DNA of 64,000 nt from Paguma larvata. Lineage: Eukaryota; Chordata; Mammalia; Carnivora; Viverridae. The DNA lies in the NCBI GenBank assembly GCA_030068075.1, contig CM057844.1:930001-994000 (forward strand), given 5' to 3'. The notes below the pieces were generated by a model. It made no database searches. It saw only the letters and a list, made by a program, of their open reading frames with translations, and was not told the DNA's origin. Both the position numbers and the translations under genes were made by a program. Below are positions 35,375 through 45,690 of this stretch, in pieces. Position 1 is the first letter of the stretch, and each line of letters starts with the position of its first letter.

Positions 35375-35775
35375 TGTTTTTTTCTTTTAAATTTTATTTG
35401 AGAGAGAGGTACCTGGATGGCTCAGTCAGTTAAGCATCTGACTTTGGCTCAGGTCATGATCTCATAGTTCATGAGTTTTAGCCCCTCGTTGGGCTCTGTG
35501 CTGACAGCTCAGAGCCTGGAGCCTGCTTCAGATTCTATATCTCACTCTCTGTCCCTCCCCTGTTTGTGCTCTCTCTCTCTCTCTCTCTAAAAATAAATAA
35601 ATAAACTTAAAATATAAATTTTATTTGATAGAGCGAGAGACAGACAGACAGAAGATCCGAGGCAGGCTCTGTGCTGTCAGCAGAGAGCCTGATGCATGCT
35701 CAAACTCATGAATGGTGAGATCATGACCTGAGCTGAAGTTAAATGCTTAACTAACTGAGCCACCCTGATGCTCCT
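35375..35775 (-). mobile_element. CAN SINE split by a second SINE
   Basis: The tail (TTTTAAATTTTATTTGAGAGAGA) lies left of 35408, and the body plus head (CTGAGCCACCCTGATGCTCCT) lies right of 35616. Confidence 0.88.
35408..35615 (+). mobile_element. CAN SINE nested in an antisense SINE
   Basis: Head GGTACCTGGATGGCTCAG at 35408, tail AAAAATAAATAAATAAAC. AAATTTTATTTGA flanks both sides as target duplication. Confidence 0.9.
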
Positions 35776-37440
35776 GGACTCCAAAATTTTTGACAAGAAA
35801 TCTGGTAATCTTATTGAAGACTCCTTGTTTGTGATGAGTCACAATTTTCTTCCCGCTTTCAAAATGTTCTTTGTTGCCTTTTGGAAGTTTGATTATAATG
35901 TGTCTAGGTATGGGTCTCTTTGAGTTCATCGTTTGGGAGCTTGTTAAATTTCTTGCATGATTATATTATTCTTTCATCATATTTGTTAAATTTTTGGCTA
36001 TTATTTCTTCAAATATTCTCTCTGCCTCTTTCTCTCTCTCTCTCTTTTCCTTCTGGGATTTCCACAATGTATTTGCTGGTCTGCTTGATGATGCTCACAG
36101 TTTCTTTAGGCTCTGTTAACTTTTCTTTAATCTTTTTCTCAGAGTCAATAATTCTCACTTAGTGATTCTTTTTTCCGCCTGCTCAAATCTGCCTTTGAAT
36201 TCTTCTAGTAAATTTTTTGTTTCAGGTATTGTATTTTTCAGTTCCAGAAGTTTTTTTCTTGTATATTTTTAGGTTTTCTGTTTCTTTATTTGTATTTCCA
36301 CTTATTAACACATTGTTTTCTTGACTTTTCCCACATCTTTCTTCAGTTCTTTGAGTATCTTAAGATAGTTGTCTTTGTCAAGTAGATCTGCCCTCAAGTC
36401 TTCTTTGGGGACAGTTTCTGTTTATTTATTTTTTTGCTTTGAATGAGCCATACTTTTCTGTTTCTTTCTAGGACTTGTTATTTGTTGTTGTTGTTGTTGA
36501 AAACTAGACATTTGAATCTAATAATGTGGTAACTCCAGAAATCTGATTATTTCCTATACCCAGAGTTTGCTGTTTTTTGTTTTTATTTATTTTTGATCTG
36601 TTGCCCAATCTGTGACCTGACTGCACTTAAGATCAGACAAAGATATAAACTTAAGGTATTTTCTGGTCTTTTCTGAGCTTTCACCTCCCCCTGGAATGTG
36701 TGATGACATTCTAATTTCCCATGTATATGCAGTTGCTTTTGAATGTCCTAGTTTTTAATGTATGTCTCCCAAAAATGGAAAAAGAGAAAGACAAAAGGCA
36801 GGGAAAAGATGTCGGTCTGTTACAATTCCTAGAAGTTACTTCTGCCAGAGGGAAATGAACATACAATAATGGAAGGAGGGGAAACAATGACTGCCCTCCT
36901 CTTTGTCTACACTTCTGAGAGCAGAAGCAGCAGTGATCAGAGCACATCCTTAATATTTGGAGGATAAGTTTCTTTTAGCCCACTCTCACTCCTGCAAGGT
37001 GTGTGCAAGCTGCTTTAGGAGCACATGCACAGTTGTCTGCCATGTGGCTGGGTGTGGGGGATGGGTAGCTGCTCTGTGCTAAAAGCTGAAATTGACTAAA
37101 ATTAACCATAGTTTACTGCTCAAGCTTTCCCCTGGAAGTTTCAAGCCTTCAATAGACTCCAGAGTTCCAAAATAGCTACATCAGAGGATTCTTCCAGTGC
37201 AATTGTCCTGTCTCTGTGGGAATACATATTCCTGGTGCTTTCTACTCTACCATCTTCCCAGTTTGTTTGTTAAGAGTTTTTAACTTGTATGAGGTACTGA
37301 ATTTTATCAAATGCCTTTTCTACATCTATTGATGATCTTGATATTTCTCTTTTTTTAAAACTATTTTTTGATAAACCACATCCCACAATTTTAAGCCAAC
37401 TTTGCATTTCTGTGATAAACCTTTTTGATCAAGTGATTAG

Positions 37441-38324
37441 TTTTTTTTTTTTCGAAAAAAAACCTTTTTTGATTCCATTTGGTCCATGGCTTGAGAGAAG
37501 GCTCCAAGATGGTTAAAAAGCTGCCTTCAGGGAGAGGCTCAGGAACAAGCTCTGGCACCAGGGGATACTTACTAGAGGGGCCCTTCAGAGGCTGCTGGAC
37601 TTCAGAGGCTCCTGGTCGTGCTTGAGAGTGAGCCTTTTGAAGAGATACTTGCCCAACCAAGTCTGCAGAGGTTAGTCAGGTGGTTGGCCATTTTCTTGAT
37701 GAGTTTCACCTCCTCATCTAGGAAGTGGTTCTTCATGAAGTCACAAAGATGGTGATCTGCCTGGGAAGAACCCAGGGCATGCAGATTCAAAAGAGTTTGC
37801 TTCAGGTTCTTCTCCAGGGAAACTTCTGTGGAATCCAGGGTTTTACCCCACTCATCCTGAGATGGATTCTGCACATCTTGGAAGAGTGTGTGGCTGCTTG
37901 CTGAGCTGGTTTTGCATCTTCAAGAGATACTCAGCACCCTTGCATTTCTCAGTCAATTTGTGGAAGAAGTGCCCATGCCCCAGAGAGCCAACTCACTGTG
38001 GTCAAAATAGAAGCCCAGAGAGAGGTAGGTATGGAGCCCCACAGGTGCATATTGACCAGGCGGTCGATGACAGCCCTCACCTTGGTGGAATAATTCTGAT
38101 GAATCTGGGAGCTCATAGTTGATTAGTAATATGTAGTTAAGCCTAAAATGAGGTCTTGGCTGGTCCCAGAGGCAGAGGGTGGCTGAGAAGATGACTCCAA
38201 AGGTTCAAACTGGAAAAAAGTTTGGAGGGTGGTTAGAAGCTGGTAAAAGGGGCATCCCTGGGTCTGTTCCATCCAAACAGTTTTGAAGCAATAGATAGAT
38301 CTGTAGGACCACCAGGTGTACTGC
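37441..38324 (-). pseudogene. FTL: Processed pseudogene of ferritin light chain
   Basis: A retrocopy of the mRNA for the light subunit of ferritin, the cytosolic iron-storage cage. On the minus strand the ATG is at 38116-38114 and begins MSSQIHQNYSTKV. Further on, 37840-37690 reads [19 protein letters not shown] and [14 protein letters not shown], all FTL helices. The C-terminus [11 protein letters not shown] ends at 37615, and the native stop site at 37614-37612 is now CAG. The coding span is 505 bases against about 528 for the 175-residue family, with frameshifts after about codon 25 and stops between. The 5' UTR extends to 38324, the 3' UTR ends CCATGGACCAAATGGAATC, and a poly(A) tract (T run at 37441-37453) follows. 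No introns. Imperfect target duplication: CAAGTGATTAGTTTTT (from 37430) against CAAGCTATCAGTTTTT (38325-38340), within L1. Confidence 0.95.
38265..38292 (-). other. Degenerate iron-responsive element in the FTL retrocopy
   Basis: At the place of the 5' UTR hairpin the minus strand reads TTGCTTCAAAACTGTTTGG. The functional loop is CAGUGU; here it is AACTGT, so binding by iron regulatory proteins would be lost. Confidence 0.75.
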
Positions 38325-38462
38325 CAAGCTATCAGTTTTTAAGTGCTATATTCAACTTTCTAAAATTTGAATGGGATTTTGAATTTATGTTTGTGAGTGA
38401 GCTTATCTTGTAAGTCATTTGGGTTTGGTATCAAGGTTTTATCACCCTCATGAATCAAGCTA

Positions 38463-38667
38463 TTTTTTTAATGTTCATTTAGTTTTGAGAGAGAGAGAGA
38501 GAGAGAGAGTGAGCACAAGTGGGGAAGGGGCAGAGAGACAAGTAGACAAATGATCCAAGGTAGGCTCCATGCTGACAGCAGAAAGCCCAATGCAGGGCTT
38601 AAACCTGAGAACCACAAAATCATGACCTGAGCCAGATGCTTAACCGACTGAGCCACCTAGATGCCTC
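38463..38667 (-). mobile_element. CAN SINE, first of an adjacent pair
   Basis: GA run at 38487-38508; head CTGAGCCACCTAGATGCC at the right end. The sequence before it, GAATCAAGCTATTTTT, recurs after the second SINE. Confidence 0.9.
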
Positions 38668-38674
38668 ATTAAGC

Positions 38675-38871
38675 TTTTTTTTAAGTTTATTTATTTTGAG
38701 AGGGAGCATGAGAGAGAGCGTGTGCGTGTGCTTGAGTGGAGGAGGGGCAGAGAGAGGGAGAGAGAGAATCCTAAGCAGGCTCTGCACTGGAAGTCCGATG
38801 TGGAGCTCTATCTCATGAACCATGAGATCAAGAGTTGGATACCTAACCTACTGAGCCACCCAGGAACCCCC
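38675..38871 (-). mobile_element. CAN SINE, second of an adjacent pair
   Basis: Ends CTGAGCCACCCAGGAACCCC. GAATCAAGATATTTTT at 38872-38887 matches the left flank of the first SINE; a decayed copy (ATTAAGCTTTTTTTT) sits between the two. Confidence 0.9.
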
Positions 38872-39476
38872 GAATCAAGATATTTTTACGTGCTCTGGAA
38901 AGGTAATGTCATTGCAGAGCTCTGTTATCTGATTTTGTCATCTGACCTGTAACCTAACTGTAAAACCATCTGAGCCTGGTGATTTCTATGTGGGAAGATT
39001 TTAACTTCTTATTCAATTTTTAAAACTGTTATGAGGAAATTTGGGCCATCGGTCTTAAGTAAGCTTTTCATTTTGAGTGTAACATACATAAAAAATGTCC
39101 AGTTTCTGTTACAACTTGAGGAATTTTTGTGGGAAACACATCCATGGAACATTCAGATCTGCCATTTCTGTCCCCATGTGGGTGTTTTATCAAATGCTTG
39201 TCTACATCTATTGAAATTGGTCTGTTTTCTCTTTTATTCCATTAATGTGGTAAAATATTATAAGTGATTTTCAAATGTTAGATCAACCTTGCATTTCTGG
39301 GATAAACCCAATTTGAACATTCTATTATTCTTTAAATATATTGCTGGATTTGACTCGCTAATATTTCCTTTAAGATATTTTCATCTATGCTTATGAGAAG
39401 ATTAAGCTGTAATTTACCATTTTCAAAATGTCCTTTTCAGGTTTGGGAATCAAGATTATGGTAGCTTCATAAAACA

Positions 39477-39711
39477 GGGGCCCCTGGGTGGCTCAGTCGT
39501 TTGAGCGGCCAACTTCAGCTCAGGTCATGATCTCGCAGTCTGTGAATTTGAGCCCCACGTCGGGCTCTGTGCTGACAGCTCAGAGCCTGGAGCCTGCTTC
39601 GAATTCTGTGTCTCCCTCTCTTTCTGCCCTTCTTCTGCTCACACTCTGTCTCCATGTCTCAAAAATAAATAAACATTAAAAAAACCAAAAACCAAAAAAC
39701 AAAAAAAAAAT
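39477..39711 (+). mobile_element. CAN SINE, close to consensus
   Basis: Head GGGGCCCCTGGGTGGCTCAG, CT-rich region, ATAAATAAACATTAAAA and an A-rich tail with CCAAAA interruptions. Inserted in L1 sequence. Confidence 0.94.
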
Positions 39712-40466
39712 TGCTGCATCCATGTCAGTTTATTGCTTTCAACTGCATGGAATTGGTAGTGTCTTAAAAAGCCACATAATTATTTCACATTAGAAAGAGT
39801 AGGGAAGGAGAAGATGGTTGGAGGACTGGTTTGGGGGCTCATCATTGTCATCTGGGATGCAAACTCTTTCCATCTTTATGTCATCTTCATCCTGTTGACT
39901 TTTTGTCTGCAGGCTTATTGCCTCATGGTTACAAGATGGCTGCCAAAGCTCCAGGCCATACTATCTCACCATATTGTCTTGTTCAAAGTTAAAGAGCAAG
40001 TGGAAATCCTGGGAGGTGAGATAGATAGATAGAGAGAGAGATAGATAGATATATAGATAGATATCTTGGCTTCTCCTTTCTTTTTATCTCAAAGGAAAGA
40101 TGTCTTCCTTCAAAATTCACAGAGGATTTCTAAAGTCTCATTGGCCAAAAGACTGGGTCATATGCCCATACATGAAACAAGTATTACTAAAGGAATTGGT
40201 CTCCAAAGTCTGCTTCTGACAAGTTATGACTCCCTGCCAACCCTCCCTGCTCCACATTAGGGTTGGGGCACTGTTGTCTAAATACCAGTGAGATTTGTTG
40301 GACATGAAAAGGAGAAATATCTGTTGACTAACGTTATTTGACACACTCGTGTCCAAGAAATTTAGTAGACTGGTAACTGTACTTGGAGGAGCATTGACCC
40401 ATGTTTTAAGAGCTGATTTGTGCCTGTGAACTGGGCTCTTGTAAATGACTTGAGTTCTCAAAGTGG
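39712..40466. repeat. Single-copy sequence with a (TAGA)n microsatellite
   Basis: The TAGA/GAGA array is at 40018-40065. No gene is recognised in the rest. Confidence 0.6.
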
Positions 40467-40482
40467 AGGCAGGTGTTAATAT

Positions 40483-40706
40483 TTTTTTAAGTTGCTTTCT
40501 TTTTAATTTTTATTTATTTTTGAGAGGGAGAGAGAGAAAGAGATAGGGAGCAGTGGAGGGGCAGGAGGGGGAGGGGGACAGAGGATCTGAAGTGGGTTCT
40601 GTGCTGACAGTAGAAAGCCCAATGCAGAGCTTGAACTTACAAACTGTGGGATCATGACCTGAGTTGAAGTCAGATGCTTAGCCGACTGAGCCACCCATGT
40701 GCCCCT
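40483..40706 (-). mobile_element. CAN SINE
   Basis: Target duplication AGGCAGGTGTTAATATT (from 40467) against AGGCAGGTGATACTATT (from 40707), lightly diverged. Confidence 0.93.
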
Positions 40707-40719
40707 AGGCAGGTGATAC

Positions 40720-41185
40720 TATTTAGTAATGTTAGCAGTATAGAAGTTACACCTGTCCTGTATAAATACAAGCAACAGAAGATTCTGCCCCTAAGCTGAA
40801 GCAACCTGTCAAACAAGATTTTTTTTTAGAATGTCGCACATGTCTTCATCATGGGGTTTGAACTGAGTTCACAGGTGGTGTTAAATCTTAAAAGGGTTAG
40901 CTCCATTTTTCACATATTTGTTAACAAGGCATAGGTGGGAAGCTGGAGACCATAAGTAAGTAGATGTCCATGTAGACCTGTTAATGCAGAGAACACAATC
41001 CCAGTCTGATAGTCAGAACTAATGGCCACCTCCCTTGAAGAAAGGCCTCATCCAATCTCCAGAGCTTCCCTCTTCACATTGCTGTTGGAGAGTTGATGCA
41101 TAGAATCCAAGAAAGAGAAAGAGAAAGCTCCAGTGGAAAAATAGTCATTTGGTTCGAAGCAATTTCAGGAGCTCTGGCATGGCAG
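40720..41185. other. Single-copy sequence, nothing recognised
   Basis: No gene or repeat recognised. Confidence 0.3.
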
Positions 41186-41189
41186 GAAG

Positions 41190-41285
41190 GGGGCAAAGTG
41201 CTCTGTCTTTCAAGTCTGATAATCTACATTTAATTCTCAGCCCCTTCACATGTAATCTGTATGACCTCGGGTACCTCTGCATTGT
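41190..41285 (+). mobile_element. Diverged MIR fragment
   Basis: AAGTCTGATAATCTACATTTAATTCTCAGCC then TGTATGACCTCGGG follow MIR order. Confidence 0.45.
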
Positions 41286-41980
41286 GAGATGGAAGCATGA
41301 CCCCCAGAGTGCCCACGTCAAGCATGTAATGACCACAGAGCCTGCCAACTGTTGCTATGTAACCAGTGCTCTAAAGATCAGCTGCATGAACAGCTAGCTG
41401 AGAGCTGGCTAATCAAGGCCAGGGTGGTCTGCCCCACAGGTCTCAGATCCCCCAGCAGGCTGGCTTGGACATGGTCCATGTCTCTGGCAGTACCACAGGA
41501 GAGCAGGTGGAGACACACAAGGCCTATTGGGATCCGGCTAGGAGCTGGCATGCCATCATTTCTGCCTTATTCTATTGGCCACGCTAGAGGCAAGGGGCAG
41601 GGGAAAACCCCCCGCCTTTCTAGTGGGGGGGACTGCAAGTGGCAGGTGATGTCATGGGTGTGTCTTCTTGCTATTGGGAGGAAGGTTGTATGGTGGATTG
41701 GATTGTTCCAGAAAAAAAGTGCTAGTCAGAGGGAGAGAGAAATAGTCATCTGTTTATACACAAGATGGGAAGAATGTTAACAAATATTGTTGAACTGTAA
41801 CAGAATTCTGGGGCTTCTGTGTGCTAGTCACTCTTCCCTTGCTCCTCATCACTTCTATATGGAGATATTTGACACCAGTGGCACTCACTAATAGAGTCAG
41901 GGGATACTCTGGTTTCTCTTCAGATGGAATAAATCTTTCGCCTTTTACTAATAGAGTTCAGGGAGCACATGCACAGGGGA
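41286..41980. other. Repeat-like but unclassified sequence
   Basis: 41555-41700 (CCATCATTTCTGCC, TTCTATTGGCCACGC, GGGGCAGGGGAAAA) resembles a widespread mammalian repeat I cannot classify. ACTAATAGAGT-CAGGG occurs twice 60 bases apart (41888, 41948), bracketing an AATAAA at about 41929. Confidence 0.35.
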
Positions 41981-41983
41981 GGC

Positions 41984-42110
41984 AGCCCAGTTCCGTGGTT
42001 GAAGGTGCTGACTTCAGGTCCAGAGTGGCTTAGTTTCGGCATTCAGGCTTTGTTGCTTCTAGTGTATAGCTTCTCGAGTTTCAAATTCCTCAAGGCTCAG
42101 TTTTCCCAGG
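41984..42110 (+). mobile_element. MIR SINE fragment
   Basis: TTCCGTGGTTGAAGGTGCTGACTTCAGG, then CTCAAGGCTCAGTTTTCCC are in MIR order. Confidence 0.6.
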
Positions 42111-42251
42111 TTGGCCTGAGAGGGAGCTGGGTCTGGCATGTAGAAATAGTCTGCTTAATGGTTACAGTCACTGTTGCTTCCATGAGTCCCTCTGGATAGC
42201 TCCAGGGCCCATGGTGGACATGAGTCCTGGATGTGGCAATGGCGATTCTTC

Positions 42252-42725
42252 TGTAACCCAACCCAAGTCTGTCTCCCCGCTGTGTAGCAATGACAGTCAC
42301 TGAGACTTCAGGTTTGCAGCAAGGAGAGAGTTTACTTGAGAGGCAGCCAAATGAGGAGACAGGACGGCAAGTCTTGTATCTGCCTCCCTGAAGCGGGAGA
42401 GAATCAGTTTTTTATGACCATAGGCATGAGCTTACATACATATTGATTAAAATGGTGAGAAAACTTATGACTATTTATGAGGAAAGATGGAGCATGTGCA
42501 CTGAGCAAACATCTATGTAACATACGTCCCATATTCACTTGGAGTGGACACTTAGCATCACACCGAGGCAAAATTCAGTCCCTGATGTCAGGAGGTTATC
42601 TTAGAACAAGGAAAAGGGAGTGTGGGGATGCTCTGAGAGCCTGTATAAATTGGATGGGGTCTTGAGCCTTTTATTTCAGGTAAGAAATGCAGGGTCTTTC
42701 TCGTTCTTAGTCTGGAACCATATCA
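42252..42725 (-). mobile_element. Candidate LTR, minus orientation
   Basis: On the minus strand TGATATGG starts the unit and GGGTTACA ends it. A CATAAAAAA box (near 42415) lies about 90 bases ahead of a CAAGTAAAC poly(A)-like signal. No convincing target duplication, so ends are tentative. Confidence 0.35.
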
Positions 42726-43590
42726 GGCTTCTGCAGAGACAGCTTGTGGGCTTGATGTGGGGTCTGAAAAGGCACGACAACTGATTAGGGTGACACAGTT
42801 TTCTGACAAACAAACTTTAAGTTTTCTGCTAGTCAACCTCAATAACGCTGTGGGGCACAGATTCACTTCCACATTGGACTCTGGCTGGGTCAGCTTCTGT
42901 TGTCCAGTGCTGCACAGGGCCATCAGAATAATCTCCTGTTTCTGCTTCCCTCCACTGACAATTCCAGTCAAGAGCCCACGATGCTTATATCAGGTCCAGA
43001 TTTCTCATTCAGTTTGAGCTCTGCGCATGAGCAATGCTGATAATGTCCAGAAGAGAATGTGCATGTAAAGAAATGAGGCCCTTTTGCTCTTCAAAAAATC
43101 AATAAATTGTATATAATGCCTTAAGTAGATTGGTAACAATAAAATGAAGTTGATAGTTTGCATATGTACTTTGATTCATAATGTTGACCACTTATATTGA
43201 GATTGATTGTGACATAGAGGTGACAAGGAGTGGGACAGAGAACTTTAGACTGGCTGCCACCCTTCCCAGCACTTCCTGCATGTGGGGCTTTGCAGCACTG
43301 CGCAGGTGCACAAGCGATTCCCTTGGCCCCTGTCCTTCCAAGGTCCCTGACTCTGCTGTACAAACTTGGCCTCATACTTGTGCACATCTTTGTTCTCATA
43401 TAAACAGTAAAAGTGGAGACTTTCCATTTTCATTTCTGGAACAAAAAACTGGACTCTTTAAGGTTTGCTGTGGGTCTCATTATTAACAGGCAGATAACAG
43501 CTTCAAAATGCTGTGTCCAGCATCGAAGGCCAAGGGCATCAGCCTTCCCCATGTCCCAAGTCAGATGGTATTTACCACTAAGTTTCTCAT
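42726..43590. other. Single-copy sequence, nothing recognised
   Basis: Possible ERV-related sequence next to the candidate LTR, without recognisable protein text. Confidence 0.3.
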
Positions 43591-43625
43591 TTCTCTCTCT
43601 CTCTCTCTCTCCCCCTCTTCTCTTT
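43591..43625. repeat. (CT)n microsatellite
   Basis: Ten or so CT units followed by C- and T-rich sequence. Confidence 0.88.
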
Positions 43626-44975
43626 CTTTTGAAATAGCTTTATTGATGTACAATTTACATACCATACAATTCACTAATTTACAATTCTTTTATATATTAC
43701 ACTATTAAAAATTTTTAGTAAAATATATAACACATAAATTTGCCATTTTAAACATTTTAAGTGTACAATTTGGTGACATTAATTACATTCACAATGTTAC
43801 ACAACTATTACCACTGCCTATTCCAACAATTCTTTCACCATCTCAAACAGAAATTCTATAACCACTCAGCAGTGACTCTCCACTCTCCTCCCCCAGCCCC
43901 TGGCAACTTGTCATCTAGTTTCTATCTCTACAAACCTGCCTACTCTAAATGCATCATATAAGTGGAGTCCTATAATATTTGTCCGTTTGTGTCTGGCTTA
44001 TTTCACTTAGCATAGTGTTTTTGAGGTTCATATACATTGTAGGATGTATCAGAACCCATCGTAGGATGTATCAAACCCCAGTCCTTTTTGTGGTTTAATA
44101 ATATTACATTGTAATGTAAATACCACATTTTGTTCTATTGATAGGTTGTTTCCACTTTTAAGTTATCATGAATAATGCTGTTATGAACAGGGAGGTACAA
44201 ATGTCTGCTTGAATCCACGTTTTCAATTCTTTTCCACATATACTCACAAGTGGAATTGCTGGATTACATGTAATTCTATTTTTATTTTTTTGAGGAATTG
44301 CCAGACTGCTTCCCACAGCAGCTGTGCTATCTTACATTCTCACCAGCAATGGGCATGGGTTCCAATTTTCCCACATTCTCAATAACACTTGTTATTTTCT
44401 TTTTTAAAAAATTGATTAATTAATAATAGCCATCCTTATGACTGTGAAGTGATATCTTATTGTGGTTTTGATTTACATTTCTCTAGTGATTTAGCGATGT
44501 TGAGCATCTTTTCATGTGTCTATTGATGCTTTGTGTATTTTCTTTGAAGCAATGTCTGTTTAAGTCCTTTGTCCATTAAAAAAACTCTTTTTTTTCCTTG
44601 TTAAGTTGTAGGAGTTCTTTATATATTTTGGATATTAGTCTCTTATGAGGCATGTAATTTGAAAATATTTTCTCCCTTTTGGTGAGGTTCCCTTTTATTT
44701 CATTGATAATCCCTTTGATGCACAAAAGGGTTGAGTTTTGATTAAGTCCAAGCTAGTGATATGTTGCCATCCTCAGGTTACTTGTGTTTTTGGTGTCATA
44801 GCTAAGAAATTGTCATGAAATCCAATGTCATGAAGATTTCCCCTTAAGTTTCCTTCTAAGGATCTTATGGTTCTAGGTTTTACATTTGGGTCATGAATCC
44901 GTTTTGAGTTAGTTTTTGTAGATAGCATGAGACGAGGGTCCCACTCCATTCTCTTGCATGCGGATACCATGTCAT
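43626..44975 (-). mobile_element. Old L1 (ORF2 3' part and 3' UTR)
   Basis: Long continuous reversed L1 text, from TAGCTTTATTGATGTACAATTTAC to CCACTCCATTCTCTTGCATG. GTAGGATGTATCA is locally duplicated at 44039-44075. Inactive. Confidence 0.88.
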
Positions 44976-45269
44976 GTCAGGTGGTGAGCATTGCTCATGT
45001 TTGACAGGCAGGAAAGAGAAGATGTGGAGAGTCCGATGCTCTGGAGCTTAGTGAATCTTTGTGCAGTTTTTCCATTCAATCTGGGCTTGGCTAGCACCTA
45101 GTTTGACTCTAGTTGTGTGGAGTCATGTGTCAAAACCTATTCTAAGCTTTCATCACCGACATGTTTTCTGTCTCCATTCAAGTTACCCCCAGACTCCAGG
45201 GCTTATGGCTGTTGGATGGGGTAAAGTCCTGGATACCAGGACTTGTCCTTTAAAATGTGTTGCTGGTAG
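44976..45269. other. Single-copy sequence, nothing recognised
   Basis: No gene or repeat recognised. Confidence 0.3.
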
Positions 45270-45500
45270 AGAAATGGAGAGCTGCTCAGTGGCTTCCAGG
45301 GGCTGGGGTTGGGCGGGGGGTGGTGGTGGTGGTGGGGGGGGGCAGGAAGTTGGCTCCAAAATGGCAGCATGAGGGAGTTTTTGGTATGATGAGACTGTTC
45401 TGAATCTTGATTGTTGTGGTGGTTCCATGACTGTATACAGTTGCTCACACTCATAGAGTTGTATTCCAAAGCAATGACTTTTATTGTATGTTAATGTAAA
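45270..45500 (+). mobile_element. Old L1 3' UTR fragment with a G-rich core
   Basis: GGCTTCCAGGGGCTGGGG, then GGTTCCATGACTGTATACAG, follows an L1 3' UTR. 45305-45345 is a dense run of G triplets and longer. Confidence 0.6.
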
Positions 45501-45539
45501 ACAGAAATTAGGGAGTGAACAACAGTGCTGTTGAGAGGC

Positions 45540-45690
45540 AGCAGATCATGGGGTGAGAGCGCCCCCTGGGGGCAGACAACCTGGGTTCAAGTCTAGGCTC
45601 CTCTGCTTCCCAAATGCCTGACCTTGGCGACTACTGAGTGCTGGGTCTCCTGTTCTGTAAAAGAAAGGTGGTGGTCGTTATCACACAGAG
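45540..45690 (+). mobile_element. MIR SINE
   Basis: GACAACCTGGGTTCAAGTCTAGGC, TGCCTGACCTTGGCGACTACTGAG are MIR text. Confidence 0.75.

Larger units (their letters stand above)
34946..37264 (-). mobile_element. L1 or HAL1-like 5' region, minus orientation
   Basis: TTTGATTATAATGTGTCTAGG and GGCTATTATTTCTTCAAATATTC are reversed text of the 5' part of older L1-type elements. Boundaries and subfamily are uncertain; 34946-35250 is only weakly like this. A (TTG)n run lies at 36483-36500. Confidence 0.55.
37265..39476 (-). mobile_element. Old L1 ORF2 pieces hosting later insertions
   Basis: 37265-37440 (TTTTATCAAATGCCTTTTCTACATC), 38341-38460 and 38880-39476 are reversed ORF2 text. The TTTATCAAATGC region appears twice (37296, 39188), so at least two L1 copies are present. 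Confidence 0.75.
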
